NCBI RefSeq assembly: GCF_001439815.1
Contig: NZ_JYLM01000001.1
Coordinates: 682,001 to 746,000 of the forward strand
Origin: Pseudomonas orientalis
GTDB lineage: Bacteria; Pseudomonadota; Gammaproteobacteria; Pseudomonadales; Pseudomonadaceae
Length of the DNA: 64,000 nucleotides
Direction of reading: 5' to 3'
Under the pieces are notes generated by a model. The model searched no databases and was not told the origin of the DNA. It saw nothing but the letters and a program-made list of their open reading frames with translations. This document shows positions 1 through 9,392 of this stretch, piece after piece. The position numbers were made by a program, and so were the translations under genes. Position 1 is the stretch's first letter; every line of letters starts with the position of its first letter.

Positions 1-1249
1 CGCCGTTCTGCAAGTACATCGGCACTTTGTTGTCCACTTCCACCAGCACCAGTTGCCATTGGTTCCAGGGCGCGCTTTTCACTGCCTGGGCTTTTACGTC
101 TTCGGCAAAGCGGGTGACGCCGCCGTTGCCGGTGGTCCATGGGTAGATCACGCCGAGCACCAGCAGCATCAAGCCTGCGGCAATGCCGAAGCTTTTTTGC
201 CAGCGCGGCCAACGGGCCGGTTGTTGATACAGGCGCTCACTCAGCCACCAGGCGCCGAGCAGTTGGGCAAAGGGCACCAGGGGCAGCACGTAGTAGCTGC
301 GTCGGCTGCCGCTGGCGGTGAAGAACACAAACAGCAGGCCCAGGCCCCACACCAGCCAGCGCACGTTGGGCGGTGTATGGCGCCAGTGACGGAGGGCGAG
401 CCACGCGCCGAGCATCCAGCACGGCGCCCATGGCAGGGTGTAGGCCGGCAGGTAGATCAGGTAGGTGTAGATCGGGCCCATATGGTCGAAGGGGTCGAAA
501 AAGCGCACCACGTTTTCGCGAAACACCAGTTGCAGGCCGCTCTCGCCGTAGGTGGGGGCGCCGTAGAGATGGGACAGTACGAAAGGAATCGCGTAGAACG
601 CGCCGGCGATCAGCAGCGCCAGGACCAGCCGGGGGTTGAGGTGGCGTTTGTAGCGGTGCTGGCTGAGCAGATGCGGCAGCAGCACCAGCCCCGGCAGTAC
701 GAACCCGATCAGGCCCTTGAACAGCGACGTTGCCGCCAGCAACAGGAAGAACACCGTATAGCGCCCCAACCGGGTGTCGTCCGGCCCGCGCCAATACCAC
801 CAGACTGCCGCCAGCACGCCGCACACGGTCAGCACATCGGCGGTGGCCACGCGGGCCCAGAACAGGAAGTAGAAGGTGGTGGCGAGCATCCAGCCGGCGA
901 TCAGCCCGGTGCCTTTGCGAAACAGCTGTTCGCCGATCAGGTACACCAGCCAGATGCTCAGCCAGGCCGCAATCACCGATGACAGGCGCAGTGACCACGG
1001 CCCCAGGCCGCCCATGAGGTTGGCCAAACCCGTGATCAGCCAATAGGAGGGCAGGGGTTTGTCGTAATAGGGGGCGCCCTTCAGATACGGATCGAAGTAG
1101 TCGCCGCTTTGCAGCATCTGCAGGGCGATGTTCGCCCAGCGCGTTTCCGGCCCCCACAGGTCGCGACTGCCCAGGCCCAGCAACAGGAGCAAGGCCGAGA
1201 CGCCGAGCAATAACGCGAGGGCGCCGCGTTCGGTTTTACACACGCGCAT
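1..1249 (-). CDS. ArnT-like GT-C family glycosyltransferase, partial (3' end outside the window)
   Basis: The frame is open from an ATG at 1249 to the window edge, so about 416 N-terminal residues are seen and the C-terminus is missing. It is a polytopic inner-membrane protein of the PMT/ArnT (GT39/GT83) type, which moves a sugar from an undecaprenyl- or dolichyl-phosphate carrier to lipid A or another envelope acceptor. A first hydrophobic helix is followed by a periplasmic loop with the acidic motif DLWGPETRWA, equivalent to the carrier-binding loop of ArnT. A DKPLPSYWL segment and many Leu-rich membrane segments follow. The next gene upstream on the same strand is a paralogue ending 21 nt before this start, so the two are probably co-transcribed. 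Donor and acceptor cannot be read from sequence. Confidence 0.85.
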   Translation of the reverse strand, partial: MRVCKTERGALALLLGVSALLLLLGLGSRDLWGPETRWANIALQMLQSGDYFDPYLKGAPYYDKPLPSYWLITGLANLMGGLGPWSLRLSSVIAAWLSIWLVYLIGEQLFRKGTGLIAGWMLATTFYFLFWARVATADVLTVCGVLAAVWWYWRGPDDTRLGRYTVFFLLLAATSLFKGLIGFVLPGLVLLPHLLSQHRYKRHLNPRLVLALLIAGAFYAIPFVLSHLYGAPTYGESGLQLVFRENVVRFFDPFDHMGPIYTYLIYLPAYTLPWAPCWMLGAWLALRHWRHTPPNVRWLVWGLGLLFVFFTASGSRRSYYVLPLVPFAQLLGAWWLSERLYQQPARWPRWQKSFGIAAGLMLLVLGVIYPWTTGNGGVTRFAEDVKAQAVKSAPWNQWQLVLVEVDNKVPMYLQNG

Positions 1250-1270
1250 GGGCTGTTCCTGTCAGGGCGA

Positions 1271-2926
1271 TCAAGGTTGTCGGGGGTAAATCGTCAGCAC
1301 CAGGTTGCCCTTGCGGTAGCGCTTGCCACCGGGCGGCAGTTGGCCTTCCTCAAGGTGTTCGCTGGTGCTTTTGACGCGCATCAGCACGCCGACCGAACCC
1401 TGGGTGCGTGCTTCGCTCAACCAGGACTGAACGTTGTCCAGCGTGACTTTGCGCTGTTGCGCATCCAGGTAATCCAGGCCGTAGCGCAGTTCCCCCGCCG
1501 TGTTGTAGAACGCCACCTGCGGCCGGCGCAGGCGCCACGCCAGGGCCGACGCCGAGCCCAGTTCGTTGCTCAGCAGAGCATGGGTGTGTTGCAGTTCATC
1601 CAGATGCTCAAGCACGAACTGGTCGGGCATTTCGTTGTCCGCGATGATCTGCGGCATGCTCGCCGGCAACAGCGCCACCAGCAGGCCGATCCCCAGGGCC
1701 GGCATCGCCCATAACGTCAGCGGACGCATCGCTTGCAGCAGGTTGGTCAGGATCCAGCCGAGCAGCACGATAAACGCGAGAGACAGGCTGAACATTTCGG
1801 CGTGGCTGTTGCTGTAGATCGGGTTGGCGATCTGCAGGTAAATCAGCGTCACCATGGCCGCCATGCCGAGGCTGAAATTGAGTGCGCCGTTGATGAAGAT
1901 CGCACGGGTCTCGTGCCGGTTGAGCAGGTCGATCAAGGCATGGCCCATCAGCAACGCCAGGGGTAGCAGGCACGGCATGATATAGGTCGGCAGCTTGCCG
2001 CTGCTCAGGCTGAAAAAGCCCAGGGGCAGCAGCAGCCACAGGGCGAGAAAGCCAATGGCGGGCTCGCGCCGGTGTTTCCAGGCCTTGCACAGGGTGGTGG
2101 GCAGCAGGGCGGACCAGGGCAGGCACGCCACCACCATGATCGGCAGGAAAAACCACCACGGCCGCGCATGCTGCGCCGTGTCCGAGGCGAAGCGGCGGAT
2201 GTGTTCATGCCAGAAAAAGAAGCGCCAGTAATCCGGTTCGCGCACATCGATTGCCAGCGCCCACGGCAGGCAAACCAGCACCGCGACCAGGATTGCCAAA
2301 GGCCCGAAGCGCAGCAACTCGCCGACGCGGCGCTGCCAGATCAGGTAGGGCACGGCGATCAGCACCGGCAGCAGCCACGCCAGAAAGCCCTTGGTCAGAA
2401 AGCCTGCGCCGCAGGCCAGCCCCAGCAAGGCCCAGGCACCCAGGCGCGCGCGTGGCGTGGCGCTGTCGAGCGCAAACCAGAGGGCGACCAGGCTCAGGTT
2501 GACCCAGAAGGTGAATTGCGGATCGAGGTTGGAATACCCGGCTTGCCCGGCCACCAGGCCAAAGCTCATGTAGAGCAACGCACAGGCGAAGCTTTTACGC
2601 GGGTCGTTCCACAGGCGGCGTGCAATCAGGTAGGCCAGCAACACACTCAGCGCCGAGGTCAGGACAGAGGCGATACGCACGCCGAACAGGTTCTGGCCAA
2701 ACACCGCCTGGCCCAGGGCAATCAGCCAATAACCCGCGGCCGGTTTTTCGAAATAACGCACCCCCATGAAGTGCGGTGCCACCCAGTTGCCGCTCATCAG
2801 CATTTCCTGACTGACCTGGGCGTAGCGGGTTTCATCCGGCGTCCACAAACCGTGCAAACCCAACGGCAGCACCAGGAAAATGACCAGGCCAAGCACCAGC
2901 ACCGGCAAGGGCTTCAATCGGTTCAT
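1271..2926 (-). CDS. ArnT-like GT-C family glycosyltransferase
   Basis: 551-residue polytopic membrane protein. The N-terminus has one hydrophobic helix and then the periplasmic motif [11 protein letters not shown], the acidic carrier-phosphate sugar-binding loop of ArnT-type enzymes. This is followed by [10 protein letters not shown] and about a dozen hydrophobic segments, with a soluble periplasmic C-terminal part after about residue 420. The ATG at 2926 is chosen over one 21 nt upstream because GGAACGAGG lies just before it. The length matches ArnT (about 550). A second family member follows directly, and a membrane-anchored histidine phosphatase precedes it. Together these suggest lipid A or LPS-core decoration, although no arnBCADEF genes are present, so aminoarabinose is not implied. 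Family confident, substrate unknown. Confidence 0.85.
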   Translation of the reverse strand: MNRLKPLPVLVLGLVIFLVLPLGLHGLWTPDETRYAQVSQEMLMSGNWVAPHFMGVRYFEKPAAGYWLIALGQAVFGQNLFGVRIASVLTSALSVLLAYLIARRLWNDPRKSFACALLYMSFGLVAGQAGYSNLDPQFTFWVNLSLVALWFALDSATPRARLGAWALLGLACGAGFLTKGFLAWLLPVLIAVPYLIWQRRVGELLRFGPLAILVAVLVCLPWALAIDVREPDYWRFFFWHEHIRRFASDTAQHARPWWFFLPIMVVACLPWSALLPTTLCKAWKHRREPAIGFLALWLLLPLGFFSLSSGKLPTYIMPCLLPLALLMGHALIDLLNRHETRAIFINGALNFSLGMAAMVTLIYLQIANPIYSNSHAEMFSLSLAFIVLLGWILTNLLQAMRPLTLWAMPALGIGLLVALLPASMPQIIADNEMPDQFVLEHLDELQHTHALLSNELGSASALAWRLRRPQVAFYNTAGELRYGLDYLDAQQRKVTLDNVQSWLSEARTQGSVGVLMRVKSTSEHLEEGQLPPGGKRYRKGNLVLTIYPRQP

Positions 2927-3113
2927 GAACACCTCGTTCCCTGACATTCAGTCACAGGCGCGAGGTTTAAATAGTTAAAGGCGTCGAGCATTAAGATAGT
3001 CACTGATTCATTAGAAAGTTAGGGCGTCCTGAACTAACAGGCGCACTTAAAATGCCTGACACGGGCTGTCGTTTTGCTGAACGCCCGACTCGGTAATATG
3101 TAAAAAAGTGTAT

Positions 3114-3779
3114 TTAAAGTTGCTTCAGCGCGACCGCCCATTCCTGGCTTTTCATAGTGCCCAGGGCGTTGAGTTTGCCGTCGGGCAATACCTGCACGAA
3201 CAGCGCGCTGCCGTACTCGGCGGCCTGCGCATGGGGGTAGCCGAGTGACTCCTGGAAGTCACTCATGCAGGCGCTGTGGGTGATCAGCATGAGGTTGCGA
3301 TCCGCCTGTTTATGGCTGAGGATTTCTTCGCCCATGGCGTCCCCGCAGATGGCGAGGGGGCCGGGGGACAGCTCGGTCTTGCCGAACATGAACAACGACG
3401 TTTGCGCGGTGCGCGTAGTGGGGCTGCTGAGCACGTCGGTGCGTTCCATGCCCAGTGTTTCAAAGGCGATGCCCAGGTCGGCCGCGCGTTGCGTGCCATT
3501 GACCGTCAGGCCGTCGGCCGGCCCGTAGCAGGGGTTGTTCGAGCGATCACAGCGCTCTTCATGGCGCACCAGCACGATCAGGTCGCCGTTGCGCCAACTG
3601 GCCAGCACCCCGGAGGTGACCAGGCGGTTGCCGATGCCCAGATCCTGCGGTGACCTTGGCCAGAACAAAAAAACGTTCAATAGCAGGGCGAATACAATGA
3701 TGCTCGCCACAGGCACCCGGAATTTTCTCAGGCGCTTTAACCTGGCCCTTCGGGGTTTGGTCAGGGTAATGTCTGCCAC
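3114..3779 (-). CDS. Membrane-anchored histidine phosphatase family protein (PmrG/Ais-like)
   Basis: About 221 residues if it begins at the GTG at 3779, which has AAGG eight bases upstream. The frame stays open to 3872, so a longer form is possible. A basic N-terminus (KPRRARLKRLRKF) precedes one hydrophobic helix (VASIIVFALLLNVFLFW), giving a single-pass protein with a periplasmic catalytic domain. The phosphohistidine motif reads LVRHEERCD, i.e. RHE rather than the RHG of phosphoglycerate mutases, as in Ais/PmrG-type LPS-core heptose phosphatases. The second catalytic histidine is in LMLITHSACMS. The adjoining ArnT-like genes fit an envelope role. The specific substrate is inferred. Confidence 0.7.
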   Translation of the reverse strand: MADITLTKPRRARLKRLRKFRVPVASIIVFALLLNVFLFWPRSPQDLGIGNRLVTSGVLASWRNGDLIVLVRHEERCDRSNNPCYGPADGLTVNGTQRAADLGIAFETLGMERTDVLSSPTTRTAQTSLFMFGKTELSPGPLAICGDAMGEEILSHKQADRNLMLITHSACMSDFQESLGYPHAQAAEYGSALFVQVLPDGKLNALGTMKSQEWAVALKQL

Positions 3780-4071
3780 GCTGTTCACCCTTGGCACAAA
3801 TGATTGTTTTGTTGTTAAAAGACAGGCGCAACTCATACGGCAGATGTCCCTGGTGGAGCAAAAGCCTGTCACAAGGCTGCTGTCTTTCAGCTGAACATGT
3901 GGGTATTAAGAAACACCGTTTGAGGCAACTTGAAAGTTGTCGGTTAATGCTGCCTGGGTGGGGAATTTAAAGTGTCCGGGGTGGGCAAGCGGTGAAATCA
4001 ATGTGAAAAAATTGCGTGGGAACGCGCATCAGCCGTTATTCTCGTTTGCAGTCATTGATCCGAGTGTCCAT

Positions 4072-4740
4072 ATGTTGCAGGTAGAAGGTGTTGTTAAAAA
4101 CTACGCCACCCCCCAGGGCCCGTTGACCGTCCTGGCGGGTGTCGACCTGCACCTGGGGGCGCGCAGCAGCCTGGCGCTGATGGGCGAGTCGGGCAGTGGC
4201 AAAAGCACGTTACTGCACCTGGTGGCCGGGCTCGACCGTGTGGATGGCGGCAGCATTCTGATCGGCGATCAGCGCCTCGATCGTCTCAACGAAGGGCAAC
4301 TGGCCCAGTGGCGGCGTACCGAAATCGGCCTGGTGTTCCAGCAGTTCAACCTGATCGGCAGTTTGCGTGTGGAGGACAACCTGGCGTTCCAGGCGCGCCT
4401 GGCCGGGCGTTTCGATGCGCAGTGGCAGGCGCAACTGGTGGAGCGCCTGGGGCTGGGCGACTTGCTCAAGCGTTACCCGGAACAGCTCTCCGGCGGCCAG
4501 CAACAGCGGGTGGCGGTAGGGCGCGCCCTGGCGTCGCGCCCCGGCTTGCTGTTGGCCGATGAACCCACCGGCAATCTTGACGAAACCACCAGCGATGAGG
4601 TGCTGCAACTGCTGCTCGACCTGTTGCGCGACAGTCCCACCAGCCTGTTGATGGTCACCCACAGCCCGCGTCTGGCCGCACGCCTGGATCAGCAGGTGGT
4701 GCTGCACCACGGTCGCGTCGTACCGATGGAGCCGCGCTGA
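4072..4740 (+). CDS. ABC transporter ATP-binding protein, LolD/AttE-like
   Basis: 222-residue single-domain ATPase of the LolD/MacB class. It has Walker A (GESGSGKST), a Q-loop (FQQFNL), the signature LSGGQQQR, Walker B (LLLADEPTGNLDE) and a switch histidine (TH). The ATG at 4072 starts exactly at the family N-terminus (MLQVEGVVKNY); the upstream open frame to 3937 shows no family resemblance. One base separates it from the FtsX-type permease that follows, and an AttH-like lipoprotein completes the set. The three resemble the AttEFGH system of Agrobacterium and pseudomonads. Such systems are mechanotransmission ABC machines acting on lipoproteins or lipids rather than classical importers. Confidence 0.85.
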   Translation: MLQVEGVVKNYATPQGPLTVLAGVDLHLGARSSLALMGESGSGKSTLLHLVAGLDRVDGGSILIGDQRLDRLNEGQLAQWRRTEIGLVFQQFNLIGSLRVEDNLAFQARLAGRFDAQWQAQLVERLGLGDLLKRYPEQLSGGQQQRVAVGRALASRPGLLLADEPTGNLDETTSDEVLQLLLDLLRDSPTSLLMVTHSPRLAARLDQQVVLHHGRVVPMEPR

Positions 4741-4741
4741 G

Positions 4742-7204
4742 ATGGCGGTGTTCTACTGGACGCTGCGTGCGCTGCTGAGCCACTGGCGGCGCCATCCGGT
4801 GCAGTTTTTCAGCGTGCTGACCGGCCTGTGGCTGGCCACTGCGTTATTGACCGGGGTGCAGGCCCTCAACAGCCAGGCGCGGGACGGCTACGCGCGCGCC
4901 AGCCAATTGATCGGCGGCGAACCGCAAGCCAGCCTGAGTGCGCCGGACGGTGCCGGGTTCGCCCAAGCGGTGTTCGCCGAACTGCGCCGCGCCGGCTGGC
5001 CGGTGTCACCGGTGGTGCAGGGGCGGGTGGTGCTTAAGGGCCATGAAGAGCAACGTCTGCAATTGATGGGTATCGAGCCGGTGTCGTTGCCCGGCAGCGG
5101 CAGCGTGGCGGGGCAACGCTTGAGCCAGGCGCAGATACTGGCGTTTTTCGAGGCGCCGGGGCGCACCTGGATTGCCGCGCAAACCTTGCAGGCGCTCGGC
5201 CTGCATGAGGGCGAGCAACCGCTGACGGCCAACGGGCAACGCCTGCCGCCGTTGCAGGTGCAGCCGGACATGGCCCCCGGCATGCTGCTCACCGATATCG
5301 GTTTCGCCCAACCGCTGCTCGACATGCACGGGCGGCTGTCGCGCCTTTTGGTGGACAACACCTTCGCCGCCCGTCATCCCGTGCCGCCTGCCGGGCTGCA
5401 ACTCAAGCAGGGCGATGACAACAACCTTTCGCGACTCACCGAAAGCTTCCACCTGAACCTCGACGCGCTGGGTTTTTTGTCCTTTGTGGTGGGGCTGTTT
5501 ATCGTGCACGCGGCCATCGGCCTGGCCCTGGAGCAACGCCGCGGCCTGCTGCGCACCTTGCGCGCCTGCGGGGTCAGCGCACGCCTGCTGATCCTTAGCC
5601 TGGGCGTGGAGCTGGGGTTCCTGGCCTTGCTCGGCGGCGTGCTCGGTGTCGCCAGCGGTTATCTGCTCGCCAGCCTGTTGCTGCCGGATGTGGCGGCCAG
5701 TTTGCGCGGCCTCTACGGTGCCGAAGTCGCCGGCCAACTGAGCTTGAGCCCCTGGTGGTGGCTGGCGGGCCTGGGCTTGAGCCTGCTGGGTGCGTTGCTC
5801 GCCGGGGCCAGCAGCCTGTGGCGCGCGGCACGCCTGCCGCTGCTGGCGCTGGCCAACGCCCAGGCCTGGCATGAGGCTCACGGGCGCTGGTTGCGACGCC
5901 AGGGCTGGGTGGCGGGCGCGGCGCTGCTAGTCGCGCTGCTGGCGCTGGTCTGGGGCAACAGCCTGGCTGCCGGGTTCGTGCTGATGGCGGCCTTGCTGCT
6001 GGGCGCCGCGCTGGGCTTGCCGGTGCTGCTCAATGGATTGTTGAAGGGCGTGCTGGGGCGCAGTCGTTCGGTGCTGGGCCAATGGTTCCTCGCTGATTGC
6101 CGCCAGCAATTGCCGGCCTTGAGCCTGGCCCTGATGGCGCTGCTGTTGGCCCTGGCGGCGAATATCGGCGCGGGCTCGATGACGTCGGGATTTCGCAGCA
6201 CGTTCAATAACTGGCTGGAACAGCGTCTCACCGCCGAGCTGTACCTCAACCCGCTAAACCCGGCCCAGGCGCAGCACTTGCAAACCTGGCTGGCGCAACA
6301 ACCGCGGGTGCAGGCAGTGCTGCCCAGTTGGCAAGTCGCGGTGCAGTTGCAAGGCTGGCCGGCGGAGGTGTTCGGCGTGGTCGACGACCCCACCTATCGC
6401 CAGCACTGGCCGTTGCTGGAGGCGGCAAGCACACCCTGGGACCGCTTGCTGCAGGACGACAGCGTGATGCTCAGCGAGCAATTGGCGCGGCGCTTGAACG
6501 TGCGCTTGGGCGACACCGTTCCAGTCCCCACGCCCCAGGGCCCCTGGTCACCGAAAATCGTCGGTATCTATGCCGATTACGGCAACCCCAAGGGCCACCT
6601 TCTGGTCAATGCCAAGCACTTGCTGGCGCACTGGCCGACGCTGTCACCGGTGCGTTTCAACCTGCGCGTGGCGCCCCAGGACGTGCCGCCGCTGGTGCGT
6701 GACGTACAGCGTGAATTCGCCCTGGAGGACAGCCGCATCGTCGATCAACAGCAACTCAAGGGCTGGTCCAGCCAGGTGTTCGAACGCACCTTCGCCGCCA
6801 CCGCCGCGCTGAACAGCCTGACCCTTGGCGTGGCGGGTGTGGCGCTGTTCATCAGCCTGCTGACCCAGAGCCAGAGTCGCCTCGGCCAACTGGCGCCGCT
6901 GTGGGCACTGGGGGTGACGCGCCGCCAACTGATGCTGCTCAACCTCGGCCAGACCTGGCTGCTGGCGGTACTCACCCTGGTGCTGGCGTTGCCCTTGGGG
7001 CTGCTGCTGGCGTGGTGCCTGGATGCGGTGATCAACGTGCAAGCCTTCGGCTGGCGCCTGCCGTTGCAAGTGTTCCCGTGGCAGTTGGCGCAGTTGATGG
7101 GGCTGGCGATGCTTGCCACGCTGCTGGCGTCGGCCTGGCCGCTGTGGCAGCTGTATCGCAGCCGCCCGGCGGATTTGTTGAGGACCTTTGCCCATGAAGA
7201 TTAA
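4742..7204 (+). CDS. FtsX-family ABC permease (AttF/AttG-like fusion)
   Basis: 820 residues with the layout TM1 – large periplasmic domain – three-helix FtsX block (about 245-375) – further helices (about 385-480) – second periplasmic domain – C-terminal FtsX block (about 690-810). This double-FtsX arrangement of roughly 800 residues is that of the AttF-AttG fused permease; it is not MacB, which carries its own ATPase. It starts one base after the ATPase stop and overlaps the next lipoprotein gene by 11 bases, so all three are translationally linked. The substrate is unknown. Extreme GC and Leu/Ala content produces many long shadow frames on both strands. Confidence 0.85.
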   Translation: MAVFYWTLRALLSHWRRHPVQFFSVLTGLWLATALLTGVQALNSQARDGYARASQLIGGEPQASLSAPDGAGFAQAVFAELRRAGWPVSPVVQGRVVLKGHEEQRLQLMGIEPVSLPGSGSVAGQRLSQAQILAFFEAPGRTWIAAQTLQALGLHEGEQPLTANGQRLPPLQVQPDMAPGMLLTDIGFAQPLLDMHGRLSRLLVDNTFAARHPVPPAGLQLKQGDDNNLSRLTESFHLNLDALGFLSFVVGLFIVHAAIGLALEQRRGLLRTLRACGVSARLLILSLGVELGFLALLGGVLGVASGYLLASLLLPDVAASLRGLYGAEVAGQLSLSPWWWLAGLGLSLLGALLAGASSLWRAARLPLLALANAQAWHEAHGRWLRRQGWVAGAALLVALLALVWGNSLAAGFVLMAALLLGAALGLPVLLNGLLKGVLGRSRSVLGQWFLADCRQQLPALSLALMALLLALAANIGAGSMTSGFRSTFNNWLEQRLTAELYLNPLNPAQAQHLQTWLAQQPRVQAVLPSWQVAVQLQGWPAEVFGVVDDPTYRQHWPLLEAASTPWDRLLQDDSVMLSEQLARRLNVRLGDTVPVPTPQGPWSPKIVGIYADYGNPKGHLLVNAKHLLAHWPTLSPVRFNLRVAPQDVPPLVRDVQREFALEDSRIVDQQQLKGWSSQVFERTFAATAALNSLTLGVAGVALFISLLTQSQSRLGQLAPLWALGVTRRQLMLLNLGQTWLLAVLTLVLALPLGLLLAWCLDAVINVQAFGWRLPLQVFPWQLAQLMGLAMLATLLASAWPLWQLYRSRPADLLRTFAHED

Positions 7205-8258
7205 AGCGTTGGCGTGGGTGGTGTTGCTGCTGCTGAGCGCGTGCGACAAGGCGCCCGCGCCCGAAGAAAGCTTCGCCGGCCTGGGCAGCGAGGCCGCCGA
7301 CTTCGTCCAGGTGGTGCCCGGAAAAGTCTTTACCTTCCCCGAGGACCACGGCCCGCATCCAGGCTTTCGCATTGAATGGTGGTACGTCACCGCCAACCTC
7401 AAGGATGCCCAGGGCAATGCCTTCGGCGTGCAATGGACACTGTTTCGCAATGCCGTCAAAGCCGGGCCACCGCAACCGGGCTGGCGCGACTCCACGATCT
7501 GGCTCGGCCATGCCGCCGTCACCTCCGCCACCCGCCACTACGCCGCCGAACGCTTCGCCCGCGGCGGTGTCGGCCAGGCCGGAGCGCAGGCGCAGCCGTT
7601 CAACGCCTGGATCGATGACTGGAACTTCGCCAGCCGCCCCGGCGCTGCCAGCGCCCTGGCCGATATGCAACTCAAGGCCAGTGGCAAGCAGTTCGCCTAT
7701 GACCTGCAACTGACCTCCAGCCGCCCGCTGGTGCTGCAGGGCGACAACGGCTACAGCCGCAAATCCGACCAGGGCCAGGCGTCCTATTACTACAGCCAGC
7801 CGTTTTTCAGCGCCAACGGCAGCGTCACGCTCGACGGCCAGACCTACCAGGTCAGCGGCAACGCCTGGCTCGACCGCGAATGGAGCAGCCAGCCCCTGGC
7901 CGCCAACCAGACCGGTTGGGACTGGTTCTCCCTGCACCTGGACCGGGGCGAACAACTGATGCTGTTTCGCGTGCGGCAAAAGGACGGCGGCGGCTATCTC
8001 ACCGGCACCTGGATCGACGCTCAGGGACGCACCGAGACCCTGCACAACGCGGATATACAACTGACGCCGCTGACTACCACCGAGATTGACGGGCGCAGCA
8101 TTCCCACACGCTGGTCGCTGAAAATCCCCGGCAAGCACTTGGACATCACCACCGAGGCCGTCAATTCGAAAGCGTGGATGAACCTGGGCATCCCCTACTG
8201 GGAAGGGCCGGTGAAGTTCGACGGTGGGGTGGGGTATCTGGAGATGACCGGCTATTAG
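7194..8258 (+). CDS. AttH-like lipoprotein (lipocalin-like / CrtC-fold domain)
   Basis: 354-residue predicted lipoprotein. The signal peptide ends in a lipobox LLLSAC, giving a lipidated Cys near residue 18. The mature protein carries the tandem lipocalin-like fold of the AttH/carotenoid 1,2-hydratase family. Visible hallmarks are FPEDHGPHPGFRIEWWYVTANL near the start of the mature part (a match to the H-P-x-F-x-x-E-W-W-Y core) and NAWLDREWSSQPL in the second half. The start ATG at 7194 lies inside the permease gene. AttH is the periplasmic partner of the AttEFG transporter, and the three-gene order supports that role. Despite the CrtC fold, no carotenoid genes are nearby and enzymatic activity is not expected. 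Confidence 0.85.
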   Translation: MKIKALAWVVLLLLSACDKAPAPEESFAGLGSEAADFVQVVPGKVFTFPEDHGPHPGFRIEWWYVTANLKDAQGNAFGVQWTLFRNAVKAGPPQPGWRDSTIWLGHAAVTSATRHYAAERFARGGVGQAGAQAQPFNAWIDDWNFASRPGAASALADMQLKASGKQFAYDLQLTSSRPLVLQGDNGYSRKSDQGQASYYYSQPFFSANGSVTLDGQTYQVSGNAWLDREWSSQPLAANQTGWDWFSLHLDRGEQLMLFRVRQKDGGGYLTGTWIDAQGRTETLHNADIQLTPLTTTEIDGRSIPTRWSLKIPGKHLDITTEAVNSKAWMNLGIPYWEGPVKFDGGVGYLEMTGY

Positions 8259-8397
8259 GGCGCTTTCCGTAGGCGCTTAACTTTTGCTATGTAGGCAACT
8301 TCCCAAACGTATTTTTTGACCCCTTCCTGCTTGTGTCCAGGCTGTAGGCGCCTGCTTATATTTCGATGCCATCTCGCTCGGTATCGGAACTCAGGAC

Positions 8398-9390
8398 ATG
8401 GCGTACGGCTACATCAATCAACAGGCTATACCCTACGCATTTTTGAAATCAAAACTGTGGCACGCAGGCTTGTTGCAGGGCCCCGATCATTTTGATGTGC
8501 TGAATCAACACCTGAGCCAAGGGATGGTGAGGCCGGGTGAGTTGGTGATCGTTCCAGAAACGTCCAGTACCCATTGCACAATCGAAGAAGCCTGGTTGAT
8601 GCGCCACGCTGAAGAGATCGGCCGCCAGTTGGATCAGGATAGGCCGATCGGTAGAGCAGGAAATACAAATTACGACCTGGCGCAGAGCATTCTGGGGTAT
8701 GGCTCGATAGGCATCGGCAGTGCGACGTCGGCTTGGAGCCGGCACCTGAAGGAAGTTGCGAATACTTTGGAGGAAATCGAACAACTGCATCGGCAATTGA
8801 AGGACGGCGGGTTGGACAGAGAGACGTTTATACGCCAGCGCCAACGGATGTTTGGCGTTTTGGATTCGCAACTGCAAGGGGCGGCGCGATTTGGCTCGGG
8901 GTTGCGTGGCAATCAACCGCTGAAGGGAGCGCTTGGGATCTCGACCCAAAGCTATCTGCATCAAGGCGAGATTGCGGGGTACGCGCAGCGGGTGCGGACG
9001 ATTACGCAGATGTCGAAGTGGTTGAAGCAAGGAACCTATCTTGGGTTGGCGTTGGATGTGGGCGTGGCGGGGTTGGAAGTCAGGGAGGCGTGTGTAGTGG
9101 GAAGGGAGGCGCAGTGTCGGCGAGCGAAGTATGTGGAGACGGGGAGGTTTGTGGGTGGAGCATTCGGTGCTGCTGTTCTGGGCAAGCGTGCCGCAAATAT
9201 TGCTCGCAGTGCATGCCGGATTGCACTGGATGTTTCACTGAAAGGCAACGGTGAACTGGTTTGTGGAATTATCGGAGGCGCTGTTGGCGGGGCGGCGGGA
9301 GGCTCTTTTTCTGGTGAGTTTGGTGGGTTTTTGGGGGGAAGAGTATTGGAAGTCGACGGCGATCTGATATTCCAACCCGAGGGAACATAA
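8398..9390 (+). CDS. Uncharacterised protein with Gly-zipper C-terminus; candidate secreted toxin/effector
   Basis: 330 residues, no family recognised with confidence. The first 60 residues contain a LysM-like stretch (GMVRPGELVIVP). The middle is helical and charged, with a likely coiled-coil (EVANTLEEIEQLHRQLKDG). The C-terminus holds two glycine-rich hydrophobic segments, about 248-262 and 288-312 (GGAVGGAAGG then GGFLGG), the pattern of membrane-inserting Gly-zipper toxins. No signal peptide. A small membrane protein follows after two bases. The ATG has a poorly spaced ribosome site (AGGA one base away), and the frame is open upstream for another 26 codons without a start codon, so the N-terminus may be truncated or mis-assigned. 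Pore-forming effector is a hypothesis. Confidence 0.6.
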   Translation: MAYGYINQQAIPYAFLKSKLWHAGLLQGPDHFDVLNQHLSQGMVRPGELVIVPETSSTHCTIEEAWLMRHAEEIGRQLDQDRPIGRAGNTNYDLAQSILGYGSIGIGSATSAWSRHLKEVANTLEEIEQLHRQLKDGGLDRETFIRQRQRMFGVLDSQLQGAARFGSGLRGNQPLKGALGISTQSYLHQGEIAGYAQRVRTITQMSKWLKQGTYLGLALDVGVAGLEVREACVVGREAQCRRAKYVETGRFVGGAFGAAVLGKRAANIARSACRIALDVSLKGNGELVCGIIGGAVGGAAGGSFSGEFGGFLGGRVLEVDGDLIFQPEGT

Positions 9391-9392
9391 CG

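Noticed and set aside
4742..7204. MacB macrolide exporter
   Set aside because: No fused ATPase domain; the permease has two FtsX blocks and sits with a separate ATPase and an AttH-like lipoprotein.
1..8258. Complete lipid A aminoarabinose (arn) operon
   Set aside because: Only ArnT-like transferases are present; none of arnB, arnC, arnA, arnD, arnE or arnF is found.
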